DNA of 38,489 bases from Chara braunii (Eukaryota; Streptophyta; Charophyceae; Charales; Characeae). The stretch covers positions 766,801-805,289 of the forward strand of contig BFEA01000459.1 of NCBI GenBank assembly GCA_003427395.1. Direction: 5' to 3'. The notes under the pieces were generated by a model that searched no databases, had not been told where the DNA came from, and saw nothing but the letters and a program-made list of their open reading frames with translations. The position numbers were made by a program, and so were the translations under genes. Positions 1-11,884 of this stretch are shown one piece after another; position 1 is the stretch's first letter; each line of letters opens with the position of its first letter.

Positions 1-2960
1 TGGGGATTATATCTCGATAGGCTTTCGGGGCTTCGTTACCGAAAGCACACTACGGGTTTTCGGGATTTTACTTAGCCTCTCTAGGGATTATATCTTGATA
101 GGCTTTCAGAGTTCGGTTACCGAAAATGCACTACGGGGTTTCGGGATCTTACTAAGTCTCTCTAGGGATTTTAAAGGCTTTCGGGGTTTCGTTAGCGAAA
201 ATACACTTCGGGGCTTCGGAATTTTACTCAGTATATCTAGGGATTATATCTCGATAGGCTTTCGGGGTTTCGTTACCGAAAATGCACTACTGGGTTTCAG
301 GATTTTAGTAAGTCTCTCTAGGGATTATATCTCGATAGGCTTTCAGGGTTTCGATAGCGAAAATGCACTACGGGTTTTCGGGATTTTACTTAGTCTCTCT
401 AGGGATTATATCTCGATAGGCTTTATGGGTTTCGTTACCGAAAATACACTATGGGGTTTCGAGATTTTACTTAGTTTCTCTTGGGATTATATCTCGATAG
501 GCTGTCGAGGTTTCGTTACCGAAAATACACTACGGGGTTGCAGAATTTTACTAAGCGTCTCTAGGTATTATATCTCGATAGGCTTTCAGGTTTCCGTCAC
601 CGGAAATGCACTACGGGGTTTCGGGATTCTGCTAAGTCTCTCTGGGGATTATATCTCGATAGGCTTTCGGGATTCCGTTACCGAAAATACACTTCAGGGT
701 TTCAGGATTTTACTAAGTCTCTTGATGAATTATATCTCAATAGGCTTTCGGGGTTTCGCTACCGAAAATACACTTCGGGGTTTCGAAATTTTATTTATAC
801 TCTCAAGGGATTACATCTCGATACACTTTCGGGGTTTCGATAGCGAAAATGCACTACAGGGGTTCGAAATTTTACTAAGTTATCTCTAGGGATTGTATCT
901 CGATAGGCTTTCAGGGTTTTGTTACCGAAAATACACTTCGGGGTTTCGGGATTTTACTTGGTATGTCTAAGGATTATATCTCGATAGGTTTTCAGGGTCT
1001 CATTACCGAAAATACACTTCGGGTTTTCGAGACTTTACTTAGTCTCTCTAGGGATTGTATATCGATAGGCTTTCGGGGTTTTGTTAGCGAAAATACACTT
1101 CGAGGTTTCGGGATTTTACTTAGTATCTCTAGGGATAATATCTCAATAAGCTTTCGGGGTTTCGTTACCGAAAATGCACTACGGGGCTTAGGGATTTACT
1201 AAGTCTCTCTAGGGATCATATCTCGATAGGCTTTTGGGGTTTCGGTACCGACAATATAATTCGGGGTTTCGGGATTTTACTTAGTGTCTCTACGGATTAT
1301 ATCTCGATAGGGTTTCGGGGTTTCGTTAACGAAAATACACTACGAGGTTTCGAGATCTTACCTAGTCTCTCTAGGGATTGAATGTCGATAGGCTTTCGGA
1401 GTTTCGATAGGGAAAATGCACTACGGGGTTTGGAGATTTTACTAAGCTTCTGTAGGGATTATATCTCGATGGGCTTTCGGGGTCTCGTTACTGAAAATAC
1501 ACTTCGGGGTTTTGGGATTATACTCAGTCTCTCTAGGGATTATATCTCGATAGGCTTTCTGGGTTTCGTTACCGAAAATACACTATGGGGTCTCATGATC
1601 TTACTTTATGTCTGTAAGGATTAAATCTCGATAGGCTTTCGGGGTTTCGATAGTGAAAGTGCACTACGACGTTTAGGGATTTTACCTAGTCTCTCTAGGG
1701 ATTATATCTCGATAGGCTTTCGGAGTTTCGTTAGCGAAAATACACTACGGGGTTTCGGGATTTTGACTTAGTCTCTCTAGGGATTATATCTCGATAGGTT
1801 TTCGGCGTTTCGTTACCGAAAATACACTACGGGGTTTCGAGATTTTACAAAGTCTCTCTAGGGATTATATGTTGATAGGCTTTCGGGGTTTCGTTACCGA
1901 AAATACACTACAGGGTTTCATAATTTTACTTCGTCTTTCTAAGGATTATATCTCGATAGGCTTTCGGGGTTTTGTTACCGAAAATACACTACGGGGTTTC
2001 AGGATTTTACGTGGTCGCTCTAGGGGTTATATCTCGATAGGCTTTCAGGGTTTCGTTAGTGAAAATGCACTACGGGGTTTCAGGATTTTACTTGGAATCT
2101 CTAGATTATATCTCGAGAGACTTTAATGGTTTCGTTACTGAAAATACGATTTGGGGTTTCGTGATCTTACTTAGTCTTTCTAAGGATTATATCTCGATAG
2201 GCTTTCGGGGTTTTGTTACCGAAAATACACTACTGGGTTTGGGGATTTTACCAAGTCTTTGGATTATATCTCGATAGGCTTTCGGGGTTTCGTTACCGAA
2301 AATACACTACGGGGTTTTAAAATTTTGCTTAGTGTTTCTAAGGATTACATCTCGATAGGCTTTCACGGTTTCGTTACCGAAAATACACTACGGGGTTTCG
2401 AGATTTTACTTAGGCTCGCTAGGGATTATATCTCGATAGGCTTTTGCGGTTTCGTTAGCGAAAATGCACTACGGGGTTTGGGGATTTTACTTAGTCTCTC
2501 TAGGGATTATATCTCGATAGGCTGTCGGGGTTTCGTTATCGAAAATACACTATGGGGTTTCGAGATTTTACTTAGTCTCTCTGGGGATTATATCTCGATA
2601 GGCTGTCGAGGTTTCGTTACTGAAAATACACTACAGGGTTTCGGGATCTTACTTAGTCTCTCTATGGATTATATCTCGATAGGCATACGGGGTTTCATTA
2701 CGAAAAATACACTTTAGGATTTCAAAATTTTAGTTAGCCTATGTATGAATTATATGTCGATAGGTATTCGTGGTTTGGTTAACGAAAATACATTTAGGGA
2801 TTTCATAAATTTACAACCTCGATAAGAATTATATCTTGATAGGTATTGGGGGTTTCATTAACAAGAATATAGTACGAGATTTTGGGGGTTTATTGAGTAT
2901 ATCTAGGATTAATAGCTCTTTGGGTATTCAGGGTTTCGTTAGCGAAAATACCTTAATTTA
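1..2960 (+). repeat. 81-bp satellite array 1
   Basis: About 36 head-to-tail monomers run in from the left edge. The spacing of the recurring GGGATTATATCTCGATAGGC box is 81 bp (for example at 240, 321 and 402). Each monomer also has a short hairpin, TTTCG-TTAC-CGAAA, and an ending GGGATTTTACTTAGTC. Monomers from about 2700 on are strongly degenerate and the array fades out near 2960. Since 81 is a multiple of three, one frame stays open over many monomers and reads as a 27-residue repeat; I treat that as a by-product of the period, not as a gene. The monomer is related to that of array 2 (7281-10745), which lies in the opposite orientation. Confidence 0.95.
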
Positions 2961-4110
2961 TTCTGGGGATACTGGCCTCGGTGAGACTCCTAAAACAAAT
3001 GTTTCTTATTGGGTGGACTTCTGATTTAATGAAAACATACTCTTGAATTTTGGAACATTGTGTAGTGTCTTTAGAAAAAACTTGATAGACAATTTTTTAA
3101 ATGTTAAACTGAAATTGGTTCAAGGAAAATAATTTGAAAAAAATAATTAAAAGATCTCGATAGAGATTGTTATAATTATTTAAACTCAAACGGGTTGAAA
3201 AAAATATAAAAAAAATAATATATATATATCGTCAAAATATATATATATATAGCATCACGTAGAACTATGTATATATATATATGTATATTTTTTAGTCGAA
3301 AAAAAGAATTACTGAGCTAGTACGAGATTCTTTACACCGATATATCCTACTTTAGAAAGAACTTGATAGAGAGTATTCTAATTCTGAAACTGAAAGAGGT
3401 TAAAGGAAAAAAAAAAAAAAAAAAATCATAAAAAATATTCAAATTGTTCAATTGAAACGTACAACGGAAAAATAAAATAAAATAATAATTGTTTTGGTGG
3501 TTGGGCTAAGGTGTGACCTACATGAATGTTTTGTCTTTCTTTACTTTGCTTTCCATGAGAAGAGTAGAAAAGTGGAAAAACAAAACTAGTGCGAGATTCC
3601 TTAAAGCGACATGTCCGGCCTCTTCACGATCGGTTTGGAAGACTCACCTATGTGGCCTGCTTTTCATTCGCCTTAGCCAAGTGACTGGTAGCATACCAAT
3701 AATATTACAGTTGTTCAACCGAGACAGATAGATCTAAGAAAAAATTGAAAAAAAAAACAAAAAGGGACTGGCGCCTAGGTAGGGGTACAACTCTTTTAAA
3801 TGTCCTCCCTCGCGTGAGTTTGCTTTCCACTTGGGAGAGTGAGAAAATAGAAAAAAAATAGTTAACTTCTAGGACTTGTAGAGTTGGAGGGCCACTTTAG
3901 ACTTCGTCTGGTTGAAGACCCCGACTTTGCGGCCTGATTTGCCCTTACCCAAGCCAAGTGGCCAGTAGCACACTTAGAATTTCACAATTCTTGAACTGAA
4001 ACAGAGAGAATTAAAAAAAAAAAAAAAAAAACACGAGCCTATTAATTAAGCGGCCCCGCTAAGGCGTGACCCAGTTACTTTTTCTAAGTGGTCAATAAGC
4101 AATCACCCGA
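2961..4110 (+). repeat. Degenerate ~270-280 bp tandem repeat, A-rich
   Basis: A-rich DNA with recurring landmarks. The phrase ACTTGATAGA followed by AAACTGAAA, a GGTT-rich stretch and an A-run occurs near 3079 and again near 3361. A second set of landmarks (TTTGCTTTCCA, then CGACTTTGCGGCCTG-like text, CCAAGTGNC, an ACTGAAACAGA-like end and an A-run) occurs near 3545-3770 and 3825-4035. A third unit seems to start near 4036 with GCTAAGGCGTGACC, which matches GCTAAGGTGTGACC near 3506. I infer an old tandem repeat with A-rich junctions. No coding sequence is supported here. Confidence 0.5.
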
Positions 4111-5205
4111 CCATAATTCCGAAACCACTAGTACTTGGCCCATACATCGGCCGCAGGAGTAAAACGTATGTGCTCCACAACTTTCAGGCTTCAGCACTAC
4201 CGGGCCACAATAGCTAGCGGCCCCTACCAAAAGAAAAAAAGTTGGTCGCGATGTGGGTTAGCGGACTTTGACGCATATGACACTTTTGCCCTTGTACAAA
4301 AGTTCATCGGGAAGTACCACCCATGCCGCCCTGGTCCCCAAGGCTGGCACGAGACCTGATCGGAATGATCTGCACAGCAATCGGGTCAGCCGGGGTCCCT
4401 ACCAGTAACCCGGAAAAAAAAAATGTGCACAATAGAAATCAAGACAACTTTTGGCTGAGGGTCACTTTTATATTGTTTACAGAAATCGAAATTAAAATAA
4501 AAAACAGAAGGAAAATTATTACCCCCTTTTGGAGGATCCTTCAACTCCTTTGAAACCACTATAAGACCCTCAACCGCCCCCCCTCCCGTATAAAATTGAC
4601 GTGCACCACGAACTAAAATTAGGCCGAATTTGGGAAGCTCTCGGAGAGTGCAAAATACCCCCAGCATCATTTTTTTTTTTCTTTTTCTGTTGTTGTTTTT
4701 TTGACCTGCTTGGGTAACCCTGGCGGGAGGGTCTCGGGCGTACTGGCCCGGTCGCCTTGCAGGGCAATTGGACTCGTGCGGGTTTGGTAGCCTTGGTTGC
4801 TCAATAATTCAGAACGTTGTTACAACTTTCATTAAAAGAAAAATGAACAAAAGTTGACAATAGTCCGAGATACATATGGACAGCAATGGAGCAAGCCAAC
4901 TATCTCAATTTGTTGGCACTGAGTGCCCCTGTTGCATACTAGTGCAAATAAACACAAGTGCAGAACCAAGAACTGATCAATTATAAAAGATGATTACGAT
5001 GTAGTGGAAAACTGAAATCATAGACAGACTCACAAATGACTAGACTGCATACAGACACACACGCACATCAATCAGTGGGTTATGGTCTGGTGCTCATACA
5101 TAGAAAGTGCGCCAGCCCGTACAACCACACACATATGAAGTGGGGGAGAAGAAACGAAGTGGAGGAGGGAGATGAAGTCACAGCCATGGCCACTGATATG
5201 GAATA
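4111..5205. other. No recognisable gene; poly(T) tract at ~4672
   Basis: No ORF here resembles a protein I know. The region has short A-runs and one T-rich tract (about 4672-4700) followed by GC-rich sequence to about 4790. Read on the minus strand, that is a GC-rich body with an A-rich tail, which could be an old retroposed sequence. I found no convincing target-site duplication around it. Confidence 0.4.
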
Positions 5206-5345
5206 CAAAAAATGTTATCGATATAGAATCTCAAATGTCACCGAACGAAATCCAAAATGTCGCTGACATAGAGCCCCAATGTCGACGATACAGAATCTCA
5301 AGTGTCGATGATACTTAATCTACATGTCGTTGAATACCAATCCGA
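5206..5345 (+). repeat. Short ~22-24 bp tandem repeat, six units
   Basis: Six imperfect units of about 22-24 bp share the pattern AATGTCG, two or three variable bases, GATA/GACA, and AATCTC or a close variant. They start near 5209, 5233, 5255, 5279, 5301 and 5323. The units differ at several positions, so the repeat is old. No function is visible. Confidence 0.6.
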
Positions 5346-5456
5346 AAATAACCTCTAGAGTTTTTGTTCGGTAACTGGTCCAATGTTGATGTCACTAACA
5401 TCTACCACTGATTTCTGCCCCTGATCCTTACCAGAGAATAGAGAGGAGTTAAAGAA

Positions 5457-5545
5457 GGTGAAGAAGAAGAAGAATAAAAAAAAGAAAAAGAAAAAGAATA
5501 AGTAGAGGAAGAAGAAGAAGAAGAAGAGGAATAACCGAAAGGGGT
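5457..5545 (+). repeat. Imperfect AAG/GAA simple repeat
   Basis: A purine-only tract of AAG and AAAAAG units. It produces a serine/phenylalanine-rich open frame on the minus strand that has no other gene-like feature. Confidence 0.8.
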
Positions 5546-5693
5546 AGAGGAGGAGATGGCGATGGAAGGTTGGAGCGAGGAAGATTGACTCTCTCGCTCA
5601 CTCCTGACCGAGGCCCAGATATGTAAGGTGTCGTCTTGGAGTTCGTGGAGACTGCTAGCCTGAAGCTGGAGCTGTGACGTCAACAAGTCATCG

Positions 5694-5729
5694 ACTCTCT
5701 CTCTCTCTCTCTCTNTCTCTCTCTCTCTC

Positions 5730-5780
<51 letters not shown>
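5694..5780 (+). repeat. (CT)n microsatellite
   Basis: A nearly pure CT dinucleotide run with one undetermined base at 5715 and one CA interruption. Its true length is probably uncertain in the assembly. Confidence 0.95.
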
Positions 5781-5783
<3 letters not shown>

Positions 5784-6624
5784 CTTAGTGTTGCATGACA
5801 CCTAACTTAGTGTTGGGTGTAGCAGCGCTGCGCTGAAGCAAAACTGACACAGCAAAAAGTCTCAATGTGTCCTCTGGTACTACCTGGTAAATAGTGTTGG
5901 CTTGGTCTGTTCAGCCTAGGTCCATTACGAGCACTCAGATGTGGACCGTCGGATCGTCAATCCGATCTGCAATCCAGCACTGGGCCGCTAGGGGAAGTGC
6001 TGTATGAAAGTGAGATCCTCAAAAGCGACCGTGGTGATGTCCTACCTGCAACATGGTCTTATTAGAGTTACCACTTTGACGTCACACTCGATATATAGAA
6101 GTCTTATTAAGCCACATGGTGAGTAGGCACATGTGATGACCTCACACTGCAACATCGCCATATAAGAGTTACCACATGGTCGGACACTGAGCTCCTCCAA
6201 GAAAGGGTCAGAACAGAATCTCGAGGAACAATACGATAATTATTTATGCCATCACCGTTGATCACCCTCAGCCGCATCATGGGGCACTTGGTCTTCTACC
6301 GCTTTCGTATGGCTTTGCTCTTGATTCCACTTGCGTCAAACAAAGCGCAGCAAAGAGGATCCTTCATACTTGCAAACATATCAATAATTTCTTCATTGTG
6401 TAGCATTCGAGACAGAAACGAAAGGAGATATACCTCCCAAATGGACAAACACAACAAAATGAAAAAAAAAAAAATAGGGTGAACATTATGTTTTGATGCC
6501 TATAAATGTTACCATCCATTTGTCCGTCTCTTATTGCTTTTTAATATGGCCTAGTGAGCCAAGAATCCGATAATAAATTTATGAGAACAGAATTTGCATT
6601 ACATTCGCTGTTTATTGCAAAAAG
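5781..6624. other. No recognisable gene
   Basis: I see no supported coding sequence. There is a weak direct repeat about 100 bp apart: an AACATGG...AGAGTTACCAC phrase near 6049-6074 and again near 6149-6175. The surrounding text is AT-rich. Confidence 0.4.
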
Positions 6625-7010
6625 TGGACCACGGGGCGGGGAGAGAATGACTTGCATTGAGGTGGAGAAAGATGGGAGGAGGGTGAAAAAAGTCCACACG
6701 ATATTCAAACCCCCACGCGATCACACAGACAGTCTGACATGCACTTAGACAACAGGAAGAAACCAACGAACTAATCACACACAAATTTAGGAACACAGCA
6801 ACAACAAGCATTCTCAACATACAGATCGGACCCAGCGGGAAAAAAACGACTTGCATAGGGGCGGATAGAGATGAGAGGATGGTGAAAGAGACCACACGAT
6901 ATTCACATGAGCCCACACAGTCACACACACATACAGTCCAACATGTACTCAGACAACATGCAGACACCAACAAACACGGTCACAGATCCCAACAGAAAGA
7001 GTGTCTTGTT
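6625..7010 (+). repeat. Tandem duplication, ~200-bp unit
   Basis: Two diverged copies lie head to tail. GACTTGCAT followed by a purine-rich GGAGAAAGATGGGAGGA-like stretch, CCACACGATATTCA and CACA-rich text begins at 6649 and again at 6849, exactly 200 bp apart. No coding function is visible on either strand. Confidence 0.65.
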
Positions 7011-7280
7011 TTTTTGTGCCTCCAATGGTTTACCAATTCATGTGTTATTCTTCCAACATATCAAGGACAATACACAATTTCAACCCATTGAAAATATTAT
7101 ATTTAATTAATTTATGCAAAGAAATGAGAGCGAAATCGAAATACAGAAATGAGAGTGCATTCACAATGGCAACACGAAATGCTTTAGCAAAGAAAGAGTC
7201 ATTCAGATAAATGACAATATGGGTTATATCATTATATGTAAGACAGTCTGTTTTGCAAAATTTCTGATCTTTAAAAATAG

Positions 7281-10200
7281 AGTAAAATCCCGAAATCCCG
7301 AAGTGCAATTTCAGTGACGAAATCCCGAACCGCACGTGTGGATATGACTTTGAAAAACCGACTAAGTAAAATCCTGAAATCCCGAAGTGCGAATTCAGTA
7401 ATGAAATCCCTAACGCCGTGCATATATGACTTCTAAAAACGACCTAGTAAAATCCCGAAAATCCCGAGGTGCGATTTCGATGACGAAATCCCGAACGCCA
7501 TGCAGATAGGACTCACGAAAAATGACTAAGTAAGATCCCGAAACCCCGAAGTGCGATTTCGATGACGAAATCCCCAATGCCGTGCGGATAAGATTCACGA
7601 AAAACTCCGTAGTGGGTAACTATGCTTGTGTGTCTCTCCTTGACAGATCACTGGGTGGTGGGTGGGCCCGCTGCACCGTCAGTAGGGCTGACCTCAGCGC
7701 GGAAAGCCCTCAGGCGGACATCCTCCCTGGGTCATTAACCCCGACACCTCTACAACCGTTTAAAAAAAAAAAAAAAAAAAAGATTCACGAAAAACTCCAA
7801 AGTAAAATCTTGAAATCCCGAAGTGCGATTTCGGTAACGAAATCCCGAATGCCGTATGGATAAGACTTCGAAAAACGAGTAAGCGAAATCCCGAAATCGG
7901 GAAGTGCGATTTCGATAACGAAATCCCAAACAACGTGGGAATAAGACTAATAAAAAACGACTAAGTAAAATCGCGAAATCCCGAAGTGCGATTTCGGTAA
8001 CGAAATCCCGAATGTCGTGCGGATAAGACTCGAAAAATGACTTAGTAAAATCCCAAGATCCCGAAGTGCGATTTCAGTGACGAAATCCTGAACGCATGTG
8101 TGGATATGACTTGGAAAACCGACTAAGTAAAATCCCGAAATCCCAAAGTGCAATTTCGGTAACAAAATCCCGAACGTCGTGCGGATATGACTTCCAGAAA
8201 ACGACCTGGGAAAATCCTGAAACCCCGAAGTGCGATTTCGATGACGAAATCTCGAATATCTTGCGGATAAGACTCACGAAAAACGCCGAAGTAAAAGCTC
8301 GAAATCCCGATGTGCGATTTCGGTAACGAAATCCCGAATGCCGTATGGATAAGACTTCGAAGAACGACTAAGTGAAATCTCAAAATTTGGAAGTGCGATT
8401 TCGGTAACGAAATCCCGAACAACGTGCGAATAAGACTCACGAAAAACGACTAAGTAGAATCCCGAAATCCCGAAGTGCGATTTCGGTAACCAAATCCCGA
8501 ATGTCGTGCGGATATGCTTCGAAAAAGCGACTAAGTAAAATCCCGAAATCCTGAAGTGGGATTTCAGTGACGAAATCCCAAACGTATGTGCCGATATGAC
8601 TTCGAAAACCGACGAAGTAAAATCCTAAAATCCCGAAGTGCGATTTCGGTACCGAAATCCTGAACGTCGTGCGAATACGACTTCCAAAAACGACTTGGTA
8701 AAATCCCGAAACCCCGAAGTGCGATTTCGATAACGAAATCCCGAATGTCGTGCGGATATTTCTTCGTAAAAACGACCAAGTAAAATCCCGAAATCCCGAA
8801 GTGCGATTTCGGTAACGAAATTCCGAACGCCGTACAGATATGACTTCCAAAAACGACCTCGTAAAATCTTGAAATCCTGAAGTGCGATTTCGGTGATGAA
8901 GTCCTGAACGCCATGCGGATAAGACTCACGAAAAATGACTATGTAAAATTTCGAAACCCCGAAGTGTGATTTCGGTGACAAAATCCCGAATGTCGTGCGG
9001 ATAAGACTCACGAAAAACGCCTAAGTAAAATCCCGAAATCCCGAAGTGCGATTTTGGTGACGAAATCCGGAACGCATGTGCGGATATGACTTTGAAAACT
9101 GACTAAGTAAAATTCCGAAATCCGGAACGCCGTGCGGATATGACTTCCAAAAACGACCTAGTAAAATCCCGAAATCCCGAGGTGCGATTTCGGTATCGAA
9201 ATCCCGAATGCACTGCCCATAAGACTCACGAAAAATGACAAAGTAAAATCCCGAAACCCCGAAGTGCGATTTCGGTGACGAAATCCCGAGTGTCGTGCGG
9301 ATAAGATTAACGAAAAACGCCCGAGAAAAATCTGGAAATCCCGAAGTGCGATTTCGGTAACGAAATCCCGAATGCCGTACGGATAAGACTTCGAAAAAAG
9401 ACTAAGCGAAATTCCGAAATTCGGAAGCGATTTTGGTAACAAAATCCCGAACAACGTGCAGATAAGACTCACAAAAAACGACTAAGTAAAATCTCGAAAT
9501 TTCGAAGTGTGATTACGGTGACGAAATCCCGAATACCGTGCGGATCGGACTAGAAAACGACTAAGTAAGATCCTGAAATCCCAAAGTGCGATTTTGGTGA
9601 CAAAATCCCGAATGTCGTGCGGATATGTCTTCAAAAAAACGACCAAGTAAAATCCCGAAATCCTGAAGTGCGATTTCGGTGACGAAATCCCGAACGCATT
9701 TGCGGATATGACTTCGAAAACTGACTAAGTAAAATCTCGAAATCCCGAAGTGCGATTTCGGTGACGAAATCCCGAACGCCATGTGGACAAGACTCACGAA
9801 AAATGAATAAGTAAAATCCCGAAACCCCGAAGAGCGACTTCGGTGTTGAAATCCCGAATGTCGTGCGGATAAGACTCACGAGAAACGCCTAAGTAAAATC
9901 TCGAAATCCCAAAGTGTGATTTCGGTAACGAAATCCCGAATGTTGTACGGATAAGACTTCGAAGAACAACTAAGCGAAATCCTGAAATCTGGAAGTGCGA
10001 TTTCGGTAAAGAAATCCCGAACTACGTGCGGATTAGACTCACGAAAAACGACTAAGTAAAATCCCGAAATCCCGAAGTGCGATTTCAGTGACGAAATCCG
10101 GAATGTTGTGCGGATAAGACTCGAAAATGACTAAGTTAGATCCCGAGATCCCGAAGTGCGATTTCGGTAACCAAATCCCGAATGTGGTGCGGATATGCTT

Positions 10201-10745
10201 AAAAAAAACAACTAAGTAGAATCCCGTAATCCCGAAGTGCAATTTCGGTGACGAAATCCCGAACGCATATGCGGATATGACTTTGAAAACCGACTAAGTA
10301 TAATCCCGAAATCCCGAAGTGAGATTTCGGTAACGAAATCTCGAACGCCGTGCGGATATGACTTCCAAAATCGACCTGGTAAAATCCCGAAATCCCAAAG
10401 TGCGATTTCGGTGACGAAATCCCAAACGCCATGTAGATAAGACTCACGAAAAATGACTAAGTAAAATCCTGAAACCCCGAAGTGCGATTTCGGTGACGAG
10501 ATCTCGAATGCTGTGGGGATATGTCTTCGAAAAAACGACTAAGTAAAATCCCGAAATCCCGAAGTGCAATTTGGGTAACGAAATCCCGAACCGCACGTGC
10601 GGATATGACTTTGAAAAAAAAAAATGACTAAGTAAAATCGTGAAATCCCGAAGTGCGAATTCGGTAACGAAATCCCGAATATACGTAATCCCGAACGACA
10701 TGCGGAGAAAACGACTTAGTAAAATCCCGAAGTTCTGCTGCACGA
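7281..10745 (-). repeat. ~81-bp satellite array 2, inverted relative to array 1
   Basis: About 40 monomers of 80-83 bp. Each contains CCCGAAGTGCGATTTCGGTAAC or a close variant, with a perfect hairpin GATTTCG-GTAA-CGAAATC. On the minus strand the monomer reads ACTTAGTC, a variable box of about 28 bp, then TTCGGGATTTCGTTACCGAAA, which matches the invariant part of array 1. The variable box exists as several recognisable types recurring in a consistent order, giving a higher-order repeat. A SINE-like insertion interrupts the array at 7609-7780. Degenerate satellite text continues to about 10870. Confidence 0.95.
7609..7780 (+). mobile_element. SINE-like poly(A)-tailed insertion with 18-bp TSD
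   Basis: A 172-bp non-satellite sequence interrupts satellite array 2. It ends in 19 A residues (7762-7780) and is flanked by an identical 18-bp direct repeat AGATTCACGAAAAACTCC at 7591-7608 and 7781-7798. Both copies carry the variant AGATTC where most monomers read AGACTC, so the duplication came from the insertion and not from satellite periodicity. A 3' A-tail plus a long target duplication is the signature of LINE-driven retroposition. The body has no ORF. A GGGTCATTAACC segment near the 3' end only weakly resembles a pol III B box, so a tRNA origin is unproven. Confidence 0.8.
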
Positions 10746-10899
10746 GCCGATATCACTTCAAATATCGGTAACTTATGGCTTCAATAAAAACTTTATAGAC
10801 TTAGTTGTTATCCTGAAATCACATTTCAGGTTTTAAAAATACGATTTCGGTAACACAAAGGATGAATTCGGGTTTCAAAACCACGAATTCACTATTTTT

Positions 10900-11227
10900 C
10901 TAGGTTGTTGGATCGGACGTCCGGGACCCCTCTGACCGTCCGGGATGTCCGACCGGACAGGGGTTGTCCGACCTAGCGCAAAAAAAAAAAAAAAAAAAAA
11001 AAACAGTTCTAAAAAAAAAACAGTTCTCAAATACAAGCAACTTTTGCGTTGGAGTCATGTTCAAATTTGCAGTCAATCATGACTTATAAATCAAAAACCG
11101 AAAAATATATTTATATTTTTTTATTTTTCGAAAAAAAAAACTTTTTTTCCCTGGACGACGGAGGTACCGGACGTATGGGGGAGACGTTCGGGGGAGATGA
11201 CCGGCCCCCGGACCATTAGTAACCTAG
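10900..11227 (+). mobile_element. MITE copy 1 (CTAGGTT ends, 8-bp TSD)
   Basis: A 328-bp element begins CTAGGTTGTTGG and ends TAACCTAG, so the termini are inverted over at least CTAGGTT. It is flanked by a perfect 8-bp direct repeat CTATTTTT at 10892-10899 and 11228-11235. Inside are several GTCCGG/GGACGTCC motifs, a subterminal GTCCGACCTAGCGC, an A-run, and a GGGGGAGATG segment near the right end. The copy at 24116-24607 has the same order of parts. There is no ORF, so it is non-autonomous. The 8-bp duplication fits the hAT superfamily, although the terminal motif is short. Confidence 0.85.
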
Positions 11228-11235
11228 CTATTTTT

Positions 11236-11884
11236 TCGTTACCAAGCTTCGCTATCCCTTTCGACGAAATTTCGGGGTCCCATTGACCACGAGTGTTGTT
11301 GTGGCCCTCTTGGGCTTTCCTTGTAATTCGTTTCGGATTTTCTATGTTGCCCTTGCTTCGTGTATATGCATGACATGGATGCGAACCTTTTTTTTCTTCT
11401 TCTTTTTCGAGTGATCTTTTCGGATTTCCTTTATCTTAATTTGTGGTGCATGCTTGAGTATTTCGTCACTTTCTAGTATCCATCTGTGTTGAGCAACAGT
11501 CCCAGGTCACCGAAGATACTCGAAGATACTGTGATTACCCCCCCCGATCGAAAACACTCGCTACGGACGATCATCATCATATCACCGAAGATACTGTGAT
11601 TACCCCCCCTCCCCTTTTTTCCCCCTTTTCGTCACATAAATGGTTTGGGTGTGAATGTAATGACTGATCCCACCCGAAATTGTATGGATAGGATAGTTGC
11701 ATGCATGTAGGGCACAACTGAGGCCTCGATACGAGAAGCCCGAGTCTGATCCGCTTTTGCTTATGTGCACTCTCTCGTACGGCCGCAATCTTGAGAAAAC
11801 CAAGTCGCAGCGTACGAGCGCGTCTGCATGAGTCGACCTCGAACTCACCATGAGGAGGCAGGAGATTGAATTCAACAATCGGCT
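11236..11884. other. No recognisable gene; local direct repeat
   Basis: No supported gene. The phrase CACCGAAGATACT ... GTGATTACCCCCCC occurs twice, near 11508-11549 and 11583-11609, as a short direct duplication. Part of this stretch may belong to the degraded upstream portion of LTR remnant C. Confidence 0.4.

Noticed and set aside
95-2717. Several + strand open frames of 60-264 codons in the first 2.7 kb
   Set aside because: They are the same 27-residue unit repeated because the satellite period is 81 bp; no start context or conserved gene structure.
4672-4800. A second SINE copy on the minus strand
   Set aside because: A-rich tail and GC-rich body look similar in layout, but the alignment to 7609-7780 is weak and no target duplication was found.
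5402-5686. Minus-strand Ser-rich frame
   Set aside because: Produced by a GAA-type simple repeat.
7045-10743. Many minus-strand open frames with FGISSPKSHFGISGFY-like repeats
   Set aside because: Translated satellite array 2; monomers of 80-83 bp break the frame constantly.
7281-10745. Regular repeats resembling a CRISPR array
   Set aside because: No unique spacers, monomers are contiguous and diverged, and the context is eukaryotic.
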